This document shows positions 16,369-22,670 of a stretch of 34,594 bases of DNA, one piece after another; positions within the stretch are counted from its first letter, which is position 1; each line of letters starts with the position of its first letter. Source of the stretch: an uncultured Bacilli bacterium. GTDB lineage: Bacteria > Bacillota_I > Bacilli_A > RF39 > UBA660. Below the pieces are notes generated by a model that was not told the DNA's origin, made no database searches, and was given only the letters and a program-made list of their open reading frames with translations. The translations under genes were made by a program, and so were the position numbers. The stretch is taken from assembly GCA_947628445.1 (NCBI GenBank), contig CANQZX010000001.1, positions 1 through 34,594 on the forward strand, in the 5' to 3' direction.

Positions 16369-16740
16369 TTAAGCAAGTTCTACTTCAGCACCAGCTTCAG
16401 TTAATTGATCAGCAATACCTTGAGCTTCTTCAGCAGGAATGTTTTCTTTAACATTACCACCATTGTCCGCTAAAGCCTTAGCTTCAACTAAACCTAAACC
16501 AGTAATTTCTTTTAATAACTTGATAACTGCAATTTTGTTGCCACCAGCGCTTTTTAAAACAACTGTTTTAGTACTTGATCCCGCATCTTCGCTAGCACCA
16601 GCTGCAGGAGCAGCAGCAACGGCAACAGCCATTGGATCAACACCAAATTCTTCTTTCATTGCATCGACTAATTCTTTTACTTCAAGAATTGTCATTTCTT
16701 TTAATGAACTAATAAATTCATCTTTTGTTAATTTTGCCAT
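16369..16740 (-). CDS. rplL: Ribosomal protein bL12 (L7/L12)
   Basis: This 123-residue stalk protein recruits translation GTPases to the ribosome. The N-terminal dimerisation domain (MAKLTKDEFISSLKEMTILEVKELVDAMKEEFGV) is followed by an Ala-rich hinge and the C-terminal domain with EITGLGLVEAKALADNGGNVKENI. Length and layout are normal. Its ATG overlaps the rplJ stop (TAATG), a translational coupling typical of this operon. Confidence 0.98.
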   Translation of the reverse strand: MAKLTKDEFISSLKEMTILEVKELVDAMKEEFGVDPMAVAVAAAPAAGASEDAGSSTKTVVLKSAGGNKIAVIKLLKEITGLGLVEAKALADNGGNVKENIPAEEAQGIADQLTEAGAEVELA

Positions 16741-17240
16741 TATTCATCCTTCCCTTCCTTTTGTTCTGAATATAAATTCAAACTAATAGCCAAATCTTTA
16801 ACATATTGCATCATACCACCGGCCAACATTGTAAGTAAACCTTCTCTTGATGGTATTTCCGCATATTCTTTAATTGTAGCTAAATCCGCTACATCGCCAC
16901 TAATAATCCCAACTCTAATGTCTAATTTGTTATTCTTTTTCGCAAATTCTGAGACAATTTTAATTGGTTCTAGTAGCGTTTTCCCAAAGCAAATTGCGTT
17001 AGGGCCTTCCAAAAAGCCATCTAAATTAATTTTTAATTCATCAGCGGCTCTTTTTAGTAAAGTGTTTTTATAAATTTTAACATCAGCTTCAACGGGTTTT
17101 AATTCTCTTCTTAAAGCTTTTAAATCATCAACCGTTAAACCTTGATATTGGAATATAATAACTGCTTCACTGGTCTTTAGCTTATCAACTAATTCCGCAA
17201 CAATTGCTTTCTTTTGGGCAATTATTTTTTCGCTTGCCAT
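16740..17240 (-). CDS. rplJ: Ribosomal protein uL10
   Basis: This 166-residue base of the L12 stalk opens MASEKIIAQKKAIVAELVDKL, with the family pattern FQYQGLTVDDLKALRRELKP and KNTLLKRAAD. The C-terminal helix carrying L12 dimers ends SLNLYSEQKEG. It follows an L10 leader and a dedicated promoter. The ribosome binding site is AGGAGG. Confidence 0.97.
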   Translation of the reverse strand: MASEKIIAQKKAIVAELVDKLKTSEAVIIFQYQGLTVDDLKALRRELKPVEADVKIYKNTLLKRAADELKINLDGFLEGPNAICFGKTLLEPIKIVSEFAKKNNKLDIRVGIISGDVADLATIKEYAEIPSREGLLTMLAGGMMQYVKDLAISLNLYSEQKEGKDE

Positions 17241-17254
17241 ATTTCCTCCTTTTT

Positions 17255-17352
17255 TAAAATTAAAAGCCTCCGCATAGGGAAGCTTAAAAAAATACTCATT
17301 TTAAGATTTCCCTCGGTAGGACTTACTAATTGCCTACTGTCTTCGGTTTTCA
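17255..17352 (-). promoter_or_regulatory. L10 leader (ribosomal protein autoregulation)
   Basis: The minus-strand leader has the conserved features of the Firmicutes L10 leader: CCGAAGACAGTAGGC, TCCTACCGAGGGAAATCTTAA, a pairing AAGCTTCCC, and GCGGAGGCTTTTAATTTT before the rplJ ribosome binding site. The L10-L12 complex binds such leaders to repress rplJ-rplL. Confidence 0.9.
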
Positions 17353-17358
17353 TTTCGT

Positions 17359-17387
17359 ATTATATTACATTAATAATTAAATGTCAA
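17359..17387 (-). promoter_or_regulatory. Consensus promoter of rplJ-rplL
   Basis: TTGACA and TATAAT with a 17-base spacer; the -35 lies within the last codons of rplA. Its predicted +1 is the start of the L10 leader. Confidence 0.85.
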
Positions 17388-18075
17388 AACTATTTTTATC
17401 AAGTTTAATACCAGGACCCATTGTTGTTGAAATTGTAATATTTTGGATGAAGACACCCTTAACAGATGCTGGTTTAGCTTTCGCAATAGTATTAACAACA
17501 TATTCTAAGTTTTCTTTTAACTTTGAAGCATCGAATGATACTTTACCAATAATTGTATGGACATTACCGAATTTATCATTCTTGTAAGTAACCATCCCTT
17601 TTTTGATATCTTTAACGGCATCAGCAACTTTGGTTGTAACCGTTCCAGTTTTAGGGTTTGGCATTAAATTACGAGGCCCTAAAATGTTCCCGATTTTACC
17701 AAGTTCTGGCATCATATCAGGCGTTGCCACGATGACATCAAAGTCAAACCATGCTTCATCTTTAATTTTCGCAATTAAATCTTTATCGCCAACATAGTCT
17801 GCACCGGCTTTTTTGGCTTCTTCTGCAAAATTACCACTGGCAATAACTAAGATTTTTTTGGTTTTACCCGTTCCATGAGGAAGAGATAAAGAACCTTTTA
17901 ATTGTTGGTCAGATTTTTTCGCATCAAGTTTTAAACGAATGGCAACTTCAACCGTACTATCAAATTTAGTAACAGATGATTCTTTGACTAACTTAATGGC
18001 ATCATCAATACTATAAGTTTTAGTTTTATCAATATTTTTTGATGCTTCCACATATTTCTTACTATATTTTTTCAT
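17377..18075 (-). CDS. rplA: Ribosomal protein uL1
   Basis: This 232-residue L1 stalk protein of the 50S subunit has the family motifs LPHGTGKTKKILVIA, ATPDMMPELGKIGNILGPRNLMPNPKTGTVT, and FIQNITISTTMGPGIKLD at the end. Length is normal. It lies 31 bases after rplK and is cotranscribed with it. In many bacteria L1 represses its own operon by binding the rplK leader. Confidence 0.98.
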   Translation of the reverse strand: MKKYSKKYVEASKNIDKTKTYSIDDAIKLVKESSVTKFDSTVEVAIRLKLDAKKSDQQLKGSLSLPHGTGKTKKILVIASGNFAEEAKKAGADYVGDKDLIAKIKDEAWFDFDVIVATPDMMPELGKIGNILGPRNLMPNPKTGTVTTKVADAVKDIKKGMVTYKNDKFGNVHTIIGKVSFDASKLKENLEYVVNTIAKAKPASVKGVFIQNITISTTMGPGIKLDKNSFDI

Positions 18076-18106
18076 TTTTCCCTCCTAACTGTGGTTCATT
18101 AGCGGA

Positions 18107-18718
18107 TTAATTATTTTCTTCTTCAGTTTCGCTTTGTTCAGCTTCTTCATCAGCATGCGTTGGAACTTCAGCACTAGCAGTAGCCATTTCTTTAGCTTCC
18201 GCTTCAAGTTCTTCTAATTCAGCGTCCCTCTTAGCTTGTTCTCTTTCTTCTTCGGCTGCTTCAGCTGCTTGTTCGGCAAGTTCGGCATCGTTTAGACCTT
18301 TAACCGCAATACCCATGTTTCGAGCAGTACCAGCAATTTCTTCCATGGCTGCTTCTACATCATAAGCATTTAAATCAGGTAACTTTTCTTCTGCAATTTT
18401 ACGAAGTTGATCCTTCGTAATTGTTGCCACGATTTCATTAGCACCTTTTTTACTAGCTTTTTGAATACCAGCGGCTTTCTTTAATAAAAAGGCCGCAGGG
18501 GCAGTTTTTAAAACAAAATCAAAGCTCCGATCTTCATAAATAGAAATTTCACAAGGAATGACATCTCCCATTTTATCTCTCGTTGCTTCATTGAATTTGC
18601 TACAAAAATCGCCTAAATTAATTCCGGCAGGTCCTAAAACTGTTCCAACTGGTGGAGCTGGGGTTGCTTTACCAGCTTCAATTTGTAATTTAATTTTTTT
18701 AACGACTTCTTTGGCCAC
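18107..18718 (-). CDS. rplK: Ribosomal protein uL11 with a 61-residue acidic C-terminal extension
   Basis: Residues 1-142 are canonical uL11: KLQIEAGKATPAPPVGTVLGPAGIN at the thiostrepton/GTPase-centre face, then LLKKAAGIQKASKKGANE and IAGTARNMGIAVKG. The family normally ends there. Here about 61 more residues follow (ELAEQAAEAAEEEREQAKRD, then an acidic tail ending EEENN), rich in Glu and Ala and probably one long helix plus a disordered acidic end. There is no frameshift, and the tail is in the same codon style, so it is a real extension. It has its own promoter and a structured leader; the ribosome binding site is GGAGG. Confidence 0.95.
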   Translation of the reverse strand: MAKEVVKKIKLQIEAGKATPAPPVGTVLGPAGINLGDFCSKFNEATRDKMGDVIPCEISIYEDRSFDFVLKTAPAAFLLKKAAGIQKASKKGANEIVATITKDQLRKIAEEKLPDLNAYDVEAAMEEIAGTARNMGIAVKGLNDAELAEQAAEAAEEEREQAKRDAELEELEAEAKEMATASAEVPTHADEEAEQSETEEENN

Positions 18719-18739
18719 GAAAACACCTCCTATATAAAT

Positions 18740-18812
18740 ATTTTTCGCGTAAGTGGGAATTGGGCAAGTCCGCTACTCTTCCCTGCCACTTAGCCAATAA
18801 CTAAATTGGCAT
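18740..18812 (-). promoter_or_regulatory. Structured 5' leader of rplK-rplA, possible L1- or L11-binding element
   Basis: Two hairpins lie between the promoter and rplK: GCCAAT/ATTGGC (18793-18810), and a longer one with AAGTGG/CCACTT outer arms and GGGAA/TTCCC inner arms (18751-18791), holding an internal loop with GAGTAGCGGAC. L1 or L11 autoregulation through such a leader is inferred from other bacteria. Confidence 0.55.
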
Positions 18813-18817
18813 TAAAG

Positions 18818-18846
18818 ATAATATCATAAAAAGGTAAGAAATACAA
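18818..18846 (-). promoter_or_regulatory. Promoter of rplK-rplA
   Basis: TTGTAT and TATTAT with a 17-base spacer, just upstream of the structured leader. Confidence 0.65.
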
Positions 18847-18864
18847 GAATTTTTCGAATATTTC

Positions 18865-18893
18865 TTGGCGAAAATGCTAATTTGTGTTATGAT
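18865..18893 (+). promoter_or_regulatory. Promoter of the Ig-like surface protein gene
   Basis: TTGGCG and TATGAT with a 17-base spacer, 28 bases before the ATG; divergent from the rplK promoter. Confidence 0.7.
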
Positions 18894-18921
18894 TATTTTG
18901 ATAAATGGAGAGTGATTTTTC

Positions 18922-19920
18922 ATGGCTAAAAAATTTTTTCGCCAAAAAGTTCATAATAAGAAACGAACGATAACGCAAGTTATCATTATAAGTGTATGCG
19001 TAATTGGCATTATTTCATGCTTACTATTAGTTCATTATTATAATAATAAGCTACCTGAAGGAGCAGTGGCAACCATACGGGATTCCGTAGCCGTCGAAGT
19101 TAATACCAAGCTTCCCGACAAAACAGCCTTCTTTTCCGAATTGAAGAATGTTGATGCCAAAAATATTAGTGTTGATTACAAAAAAATTGATATTAAACAA
19201 ACCGGAGAATACGAAATAAAAATTAAAGTATTTAAGAAAAAATATAAATCTACGCTAAAAATTGTCGATACTATTTCTCCTGAACTGACGGTTAAAGATG
19301 TAACTATTGCCAAGGGTACTAAATATCGAGCTGAAGATTTCGTGGCTTCTTGTAGTGATAATAGTAAAATCGAATGCCATGTGGAATTTTATCAATTAGC
19401 AACAACCCAAGATGGGGGCAAAATTGATTATGCTAAGTTTGAAGAAGAAGGTACTTACACGATACAAATAATTGCGACCGATGATTTTGGTAACAAAACA
19501 GCGCCAATGGAAGCAACTTTAGTTATTGGGGAAGGTTCCGAAATGCCAAAACCTGTTAAATGTAATTTTGGTAATACGGATTATGATAATGAAAAATATA
19601 TTTTAGCCGTTTCAGTTGGCGAAAACAATTGTGCTATTGATCCAGACCTATATAATAATGAAACTATTTTAGCCGCCATCAATACTTTCACTAATGATGA
19701 ACTAGCTAAAATCAAAAATGAATTCAATAAATTAAATATTAAAGGAACTATTAATGTTTATCCTAACCAAGTACCTATCCCAAATAAAACCGGCGAAGGC
19801 CTCGTAGGTTATGCTTTAGAAATGGTCTTAAAAAATGGCGAAGGAACAGAACTAGAACATTACTTTGTACGCAGTGATGGCTCCAGAGTTTACTCCGTAA
19901 ATAAATATAATTTAAAATAA
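18922..19920 (+). CDS. Membrane-anchored protein with Ig-like (DUF5011/HYR-type) domains
   Basis: A 332-residue protein with a basic N-terminus and one membrane segment (TQVIIISVCVIGIISCLLLVHYY, residues 18-40), then an exported region. Residues 100-200 hold a DUF5011/HYR-like Ig fold: KIVDTISPELTVKDVTIAKGTKYRAEDFVASC, then EEGTYTIQIIATDDFGNKTAP. The C-terminal 120 residues have a lone Cys pair (KCNFG...NNCAID) and end in a beta-rich segment. It shares the Ig-like style with the beta-lactamase-like protein at 13249-14703. Function unknown; probably a cell-surface binding protein. The ribosome binding site is GGAGAGTGA. Confidence 0.72.
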   Translation: MAKKFFRQKVHNKKRTITQVIIISVCVIGIISCLLLVHYYNNKLPEGAVATIRDSVAVEVNTKLPDKTAFFSELKNVDAKNISVDYKKIDIKQTGEYEIKIKVFKKKYKSTLKIVDTISPELTVKDVTIAKGTKYRAEDFVASCSDNSKIECHVEFYQLATTQDGGKIDYAKFEEEGTYTIQIIATDDFGNKTAPMEATLVIGEGSEMPKPVKCNFGNTDYDNEKYILAVSVGENNCAIDPDLYNNETILAAINTFTNDELAKIKNEFNKLNIKGTINVYPNQVPIPNKTGEGLVGYALEMVLKNGEGTELEHYFVRSDGSRVYSVNKYNLK

Positions 19921-19942
19921 GAGCAACACTGCTCTTTTTTTT
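19921..19942 (+). terminator. Intrinsic terminator of the Ig-like protein gene
   Basis: GAGCA-ACAC-TGCTC is followed directly by eight T residues, immediately after the stop codon. Confidence 0.9.
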
Positions 19943-19947
19943 ATGGG

Positions 19948-20067
19948 TAAAATAATGGACCCTTAAAAGGGTCCAAAGGGGGTTTTGGTTGACCTTACAC
20001 ATTATTAATCGTGATAAGGTCATTAGGTTATAAGAAGCATAGCACATGTTTGATATTGTACTATGCT
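19948..20067 (-). ncRNA. Candidate small RNA 1 (about 120 nt), downstream of recG
   Basis: On the minus strand a consensus promoter (20074-20102) predicts a start near 20067, exactly where a hairpin AGCATAG...CTATGCT begins. A second strong hairpin follows (TGACCTTA-CAC...GTG-TAAGGTCA, 19990-20022). Then comes an unpaired C-rich segment with ACCAAAACCCCCTTT (19975-19989), and finally the terminator TGGACCCTT/AAGGGTCCA with ATTATTTT. No plausible open frame is present. The same layout and the GUCAACC plus CCCCUUU motif recur in the candidate at 22191-22287. The C-rich single-stranded part resembles seed regions of Firmicutes small RNAs that bind ribosome binding sites; that role is inference. 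Confidence 0.6.
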
Positions 20068-20073
20068 AGTTTA

Positions 20074-20102
20074 AATATAACTTGTTTTAAGTTATTTGTC
20101 AA
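20074..20102 (-). promoter_or_regulatory. Promoter of candidate small RNA 1
   Basis: TTGACA and TATATT with a 17-base spacer, 15 bases beyond the recG stop on the same strand. Confidence 0.7.
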
Positions 20103-20117
20103 TTATATTTTCGAGCC

Positions 20118-22103
20118 CTAATCGAGAAACATAATATCATCTAAGATTTTTTGATAATAAGGATTATCTAAATAGGCCTCCGATTTCAAAAATTGAGCCG
20201 AATCTTGACTGGCTTGAAATAATATTTTGTGATCATTTTTAATACTAGCTAATTTAAAAGTAATATCGCCACTTTGTTTGATGCCAAATAAATCGCCTTG
20301 GCCCCGTTGTTCAAAATCTTTCTCACTAATATAAAAGCCATCCGTACTTTCTTCCATAACTTTTAAGCGGGCATTATCCTGATCACTTATTAAGTAACAA
20401 TAACAAGTTAAATCATTACGGCCTACCCGACCCCGGAGTTGATGAAGTGCCGCCAAGCCAAAGCGTTCAGCATTAAATATGACCATCATAGTGGCATTCG
20501 GAATATCAATACCAACCTCGATAACTGTCGTGGAAATTAAAATTTTGATTTCGCCGGCTAAAAAGTCATTCATTATTTTATCTTTTTCAGCTTGTTTCAT
20601 TTTGCCATGAATAATACTTATATTGACTTGATTATTAAAAGCCGTATTTAATTTTTCTTGTAATTTTTTAACACTATTTAAATTACTTTCTTCACTTTCA
20701 TCAATTAAAGGCGAAACGACAAATATTTGATGCCCCGCTTTAATTTCTTCAAGCATTTTAAATAAAACATCCTTAATTTCGTTTTCTTTTTTTACCTTGG
20801 TAATGACCTCTTTTCGGCGATGCGGTTTCGTTTTTATTAAGGATAAATCCAAATCGCCGTATAAGCAAAGCGCATAACTTCGCGGAATGGGTGTCGCTGA
20901 TAAATATAAAACATCGGGACCAACATTGCCTTTTTCTTGCAAAGCATTCCGTTGTTTAACCCCAAATAAATGTTGTTCGTCAATAACGACTAAACCCAGT
21001 TTCGCAAAAACAACATTATCATTAATTAAAGCATGTGTTCCAATAATGATATCAACCTCATGGTTTTGGATTTTTGCATAGGCTGCTTGTTTTTCCTTGG
21101 CCCGCATATGACCCGTCAAAAGTAAAAGCTTAAGATTAGTATTCGCAAAATAATTTTTAATAGTTTCATAATGTTGTTTGGCTAAGATTTCTGTAGGAGC
21201 CATAAATGCCGTTTGATAACCACTTAAATAATTAGCCAAAGCGCTAATAATTGCCACAATTGTTTTGCCGCTACCAACATCACCTAAAACCAACCGATTC
21301 ATTCGTTTTTCATCTTGCATATCGTTTAAAATATCTTCGATGGCTGTTCCTTGATCTTCCGTTAATTTAAAGGTCAAATTGGCTAAAAAGTCCGTAATTT
21401 CTTCCCTATTAAATTGATGTTTAAGACCTAATACCTTTTCATTTTTTAACTTCAAAACATTGATTTTAAAAGTATACTCAAATAATTCTTCATAAATTAA
21501 TTTTAGTTTGGCTTTTTTGATATCCGCCATTGTCCTGGGCCGATGAATTAAATTAACGGCATCCTTTTTCGCAATAAATTCATATTTCTCATTATAATAA
21601 TCGGGAACATGATCTGCGATGTTAAGATTTTGGGCTAAAGCCGTATCCACCCATTTTATCAACATACTTTCTTTTAACCCACTTATTAAATGATAATGGG
21701 GTTCAATTGATTTATCTTGAACATTAAACTTAATTTCACTAGCCATAAAACTATTTTTTAAATAGTCATATTTACCTAATAAAACTATCGCTTTACCAAC
21801 TGTTAAAATATTTTTCAGAAAAGCCCGGTTGAAGATTTTGACATTTACTAACTTTCCATCAATCGTAACCACGAAACTAAGATAATTAAAGTTCTTTCGA
21901 ATATAAGAAACTTTAGGGACTGTCGCAATAGTTCCTTTAACATAAATAGGTTCCGTCGATGTTGCTTCATTTAAATTAACAATATTTATAAAACTATACC
22001 GATAGGGATAATAACCTAATAAATCTTCAACCGTATTGATATCTAATTTATGAAGCAAAGCTTGATTTTTAGGGCCAATTCCCTTAAGTTGTTCAATATT
22101 CAT
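20118..22103 (-). CDS. recG: ATP-dependent DNA helicase RecG
   Basis: This 661-residue branch-migration helicase rescues stalled replication forks. The N-terminal wedge/OB domain begins MNIEQLKGIGPKNQALLHKL and includes LLGYYPYRY and the OB strand YVKGTIATVPKV. The helicase core has Walker A GDVGSGKT (about residue 279), the DEQH box VVIDEQHLFGVKQR (about residue 372), LSATPIPRS, and the motif VI stretch LRGRVGRN. GQGDLFGIKQSG is the RecG-specific end signature. The length is slightly below the usual 680. The ATG at 22103 with AGGAG five bases upstream is the start; a 31-residue upstream extension is rejected. Both flanks carry candidate small-RNA genes. Confidence 0.96.
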   Translation of the reverse strand: MNIEQLKGIGPKNQALLHKLDINTVEDLLGYYPYRYSFINIVNLNEATSTEPIYVKGTIATVPKVSYIRKNFNYLSFVVTIDGKLVNVKIFNRAFLKNILTVGKAIVLLGKYDYLKNSFMASEIKFNVQDKSIEPHYHLISGLKESMLIKWVDTALAQNLNIADHVPDYYNEKYEFIAKKDAVNLIHRPRTMADIKKAKLKLIYEELFEYTFKINVLKLKNEKVLGLKHQFNREEITDFLANLTFKLTEDQGTAIEDILNDMQDEKRMNRLVLGDVGSGKTIVAIISALANYLSGYQTAFMAPTEILAKQHYETIKNYFANTNLKLLLLTGHMRAKEKQAAYAKIQNHEVDIIIGTHALINDNVVFAKLGLVVIDEQHLFGVKQRNALQEKGNVGPDVLYLSATPIPRSYALCLYGDLDLSLIKTKPHRRKEVITKVKKENEIKDVLFKMLEEIKAGHQIFVVSPLIDESEESNLNSVKKLQEKLNTAFNNQVNISIIHGKMKQAEKDKIMNDFLAGEIKILISTTVIEVGIDIPNATMMVIFNAERFGLAALHQLRGRVGRNDLTCYCYLISDQDNARLKVMEESTDGFYISEKDFEQRGQGDLFGIKQSGDITFKLASIKNDHKILFQASQDSAQFLKSEAYLDNPYYQKILDDIMFLD

Positions 22104-22155
22104 AGGCACTCCTAAAAGGATTATAGCAAAATTTAAAAAAAGTTGCAAAAAGTTG

Positions 22156-22184
22156 TTGACAAATGATAGTAAATCAGTTAGGAT
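22156..22184 (+). promoter_or_regulatory. Promoter of candidate small RNA 2
   Basis: TTGACA and TAGGAT with a 17-base spacer; the predicted +1 near 22191 coincides with the first base of a nine-pair hairpin. Confidence 0.65.
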
Positions 22185-22190
22185 AATACT

Positions 22191-22287
22191 CACCAATTCA
22201 CTGAAGAAGGCGAATTGGTGCTAGTATCACACTAGTCAACCCCTTTTTATTCTTTAGGAGCCACATCAAGTGGCTCCACCTTTTTTT
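22191..22287 (+). ncRNA. Candidate small RNA 2 (about 97 nt), upstream of recG, opposite strand
   Basis: From the predicted +1 the plus strand folds as hairpin CACCAATTC/GAATTGGTG (22191-22220), hairpin CTAGT/ACTAG (22221-22235), an unpaired stretch TCAACCCCTTTTTATTCTTT (22236-22255), and a terminator GGAGCCAC-ATCAA-GTGGCTCC (22257-22277) with ACC and seven T. No open frame with a ribosome binding site is present. The architecture, two hairpins then GUCAACC/CCCCUUU then terminator, matches candidate 1. It fills most of the recG-Xre gap of roughly 290 bases. It is not a leader of the Xre gene, because the terminator intervenes. Confidence 0.65.
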
Positions 22288-22291
22288 ATAG

Positions 22292-22320
22292 AAAACCAAA
22301 TGTACCTGGTTTTATTTTTT
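22292..22320 (+). terminator. Weak second hairpin with T tract after small RNA 2
   Basis: AAAACCA and TGGTTTT arms with an eight-base loop are followed by ATTTTTTT. It may be a back-up terminator or part of the Xre gene's upstream region. Confidence 0.35.
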
Positions 22321-22341
22321 TACATCTTTTTAGGTGTAAAA

Positions 22342-22358
22342 TTGGTAAATATTACCAA
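22342..22358. promoter_or_regulatory. Palindrome upstream of the Xre gene, operator candidate
   Basis: TTGGTAA-ATA-TTACCAA is a perfect 7+3+7 inverted repeat 34 bases before the regulator's ATG. Autoregulation by the downstream Xre protein is inferred. Confidence 0.45.
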
Positions 22359-22391
22359 ATATGGTCAATAATATTCCTAGGTGAGGAAAAA

Positions 22392-22649
22392 ATGAGTGTT
22401 GGTAGACTTAAAGAAATCCGCATAGACCGGGGAAAATCACAATATGATATTGCCAGAATAATTCATACTACCCAACAACAATATTCTAAATACGAAATTG
22501 GAATTCAAATGATTCCTTTGGAAAAGATTGTTGTTCTTGCCGATTACTATAATACCTCTGTTGATTACTTACTAGGCCGCACTGATGAAAGAGAGCCCTA
22601 TCCCAAATCAATCTTAATGGAAAAAACGAAAATTTTAGTTCAACAATAA
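22392..22649 (+). CDS. Small Xre-family helix-turn-helix regulator
   Basis: An 85-residue protein that is nearly all HTH_3 domain: LKEIRIDRGKSQYDIARIIHTTQQQYSKYEIGIQMIPLEKIVVLADYYNTSVDYLLGRT. The recognition helix is TTQQQYSKYE, and the YYNTSVDYLLG ending is typical of Xre/Cro-type repressors. A 20-residue tail follows without a recognised domain. The ribosome binding site is AGGTGAGGA. A palindrome upstream may be its own operator. The protein ends at a bidirectional terminator shared with nifJ. Its targets are unknown; no phage genes are adjacent. Confidence 0.88.
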   Translation: MSVGRLKEIRIDRGKSQYDIARIIHTTQQQYSKYEIGIQMIPLEKIVVLADYYNTSVDYLLGRTDEREPYPKSILMEKTKILVQQ

Positions 22650-22670
22650 AAAAGCCCTATGCGGCTTTTT
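22649..22670. terminator. Bidirectional terminator shared by the Xre gene and nifJ
   Basis: AAAAAGCC and GGCTTTTT arms surround a six-base loop. The nifJ stop codon TAG and its last two codons lie inside the hairpin. Confidence 0.85.

Noticed and set aside
19775..20047. A 90-codon open frame on the minus strand
   Set aside because: It runs through the candidate small RNA, a terminator and the antisense of the Ig-like gene; composition is not protein-like.
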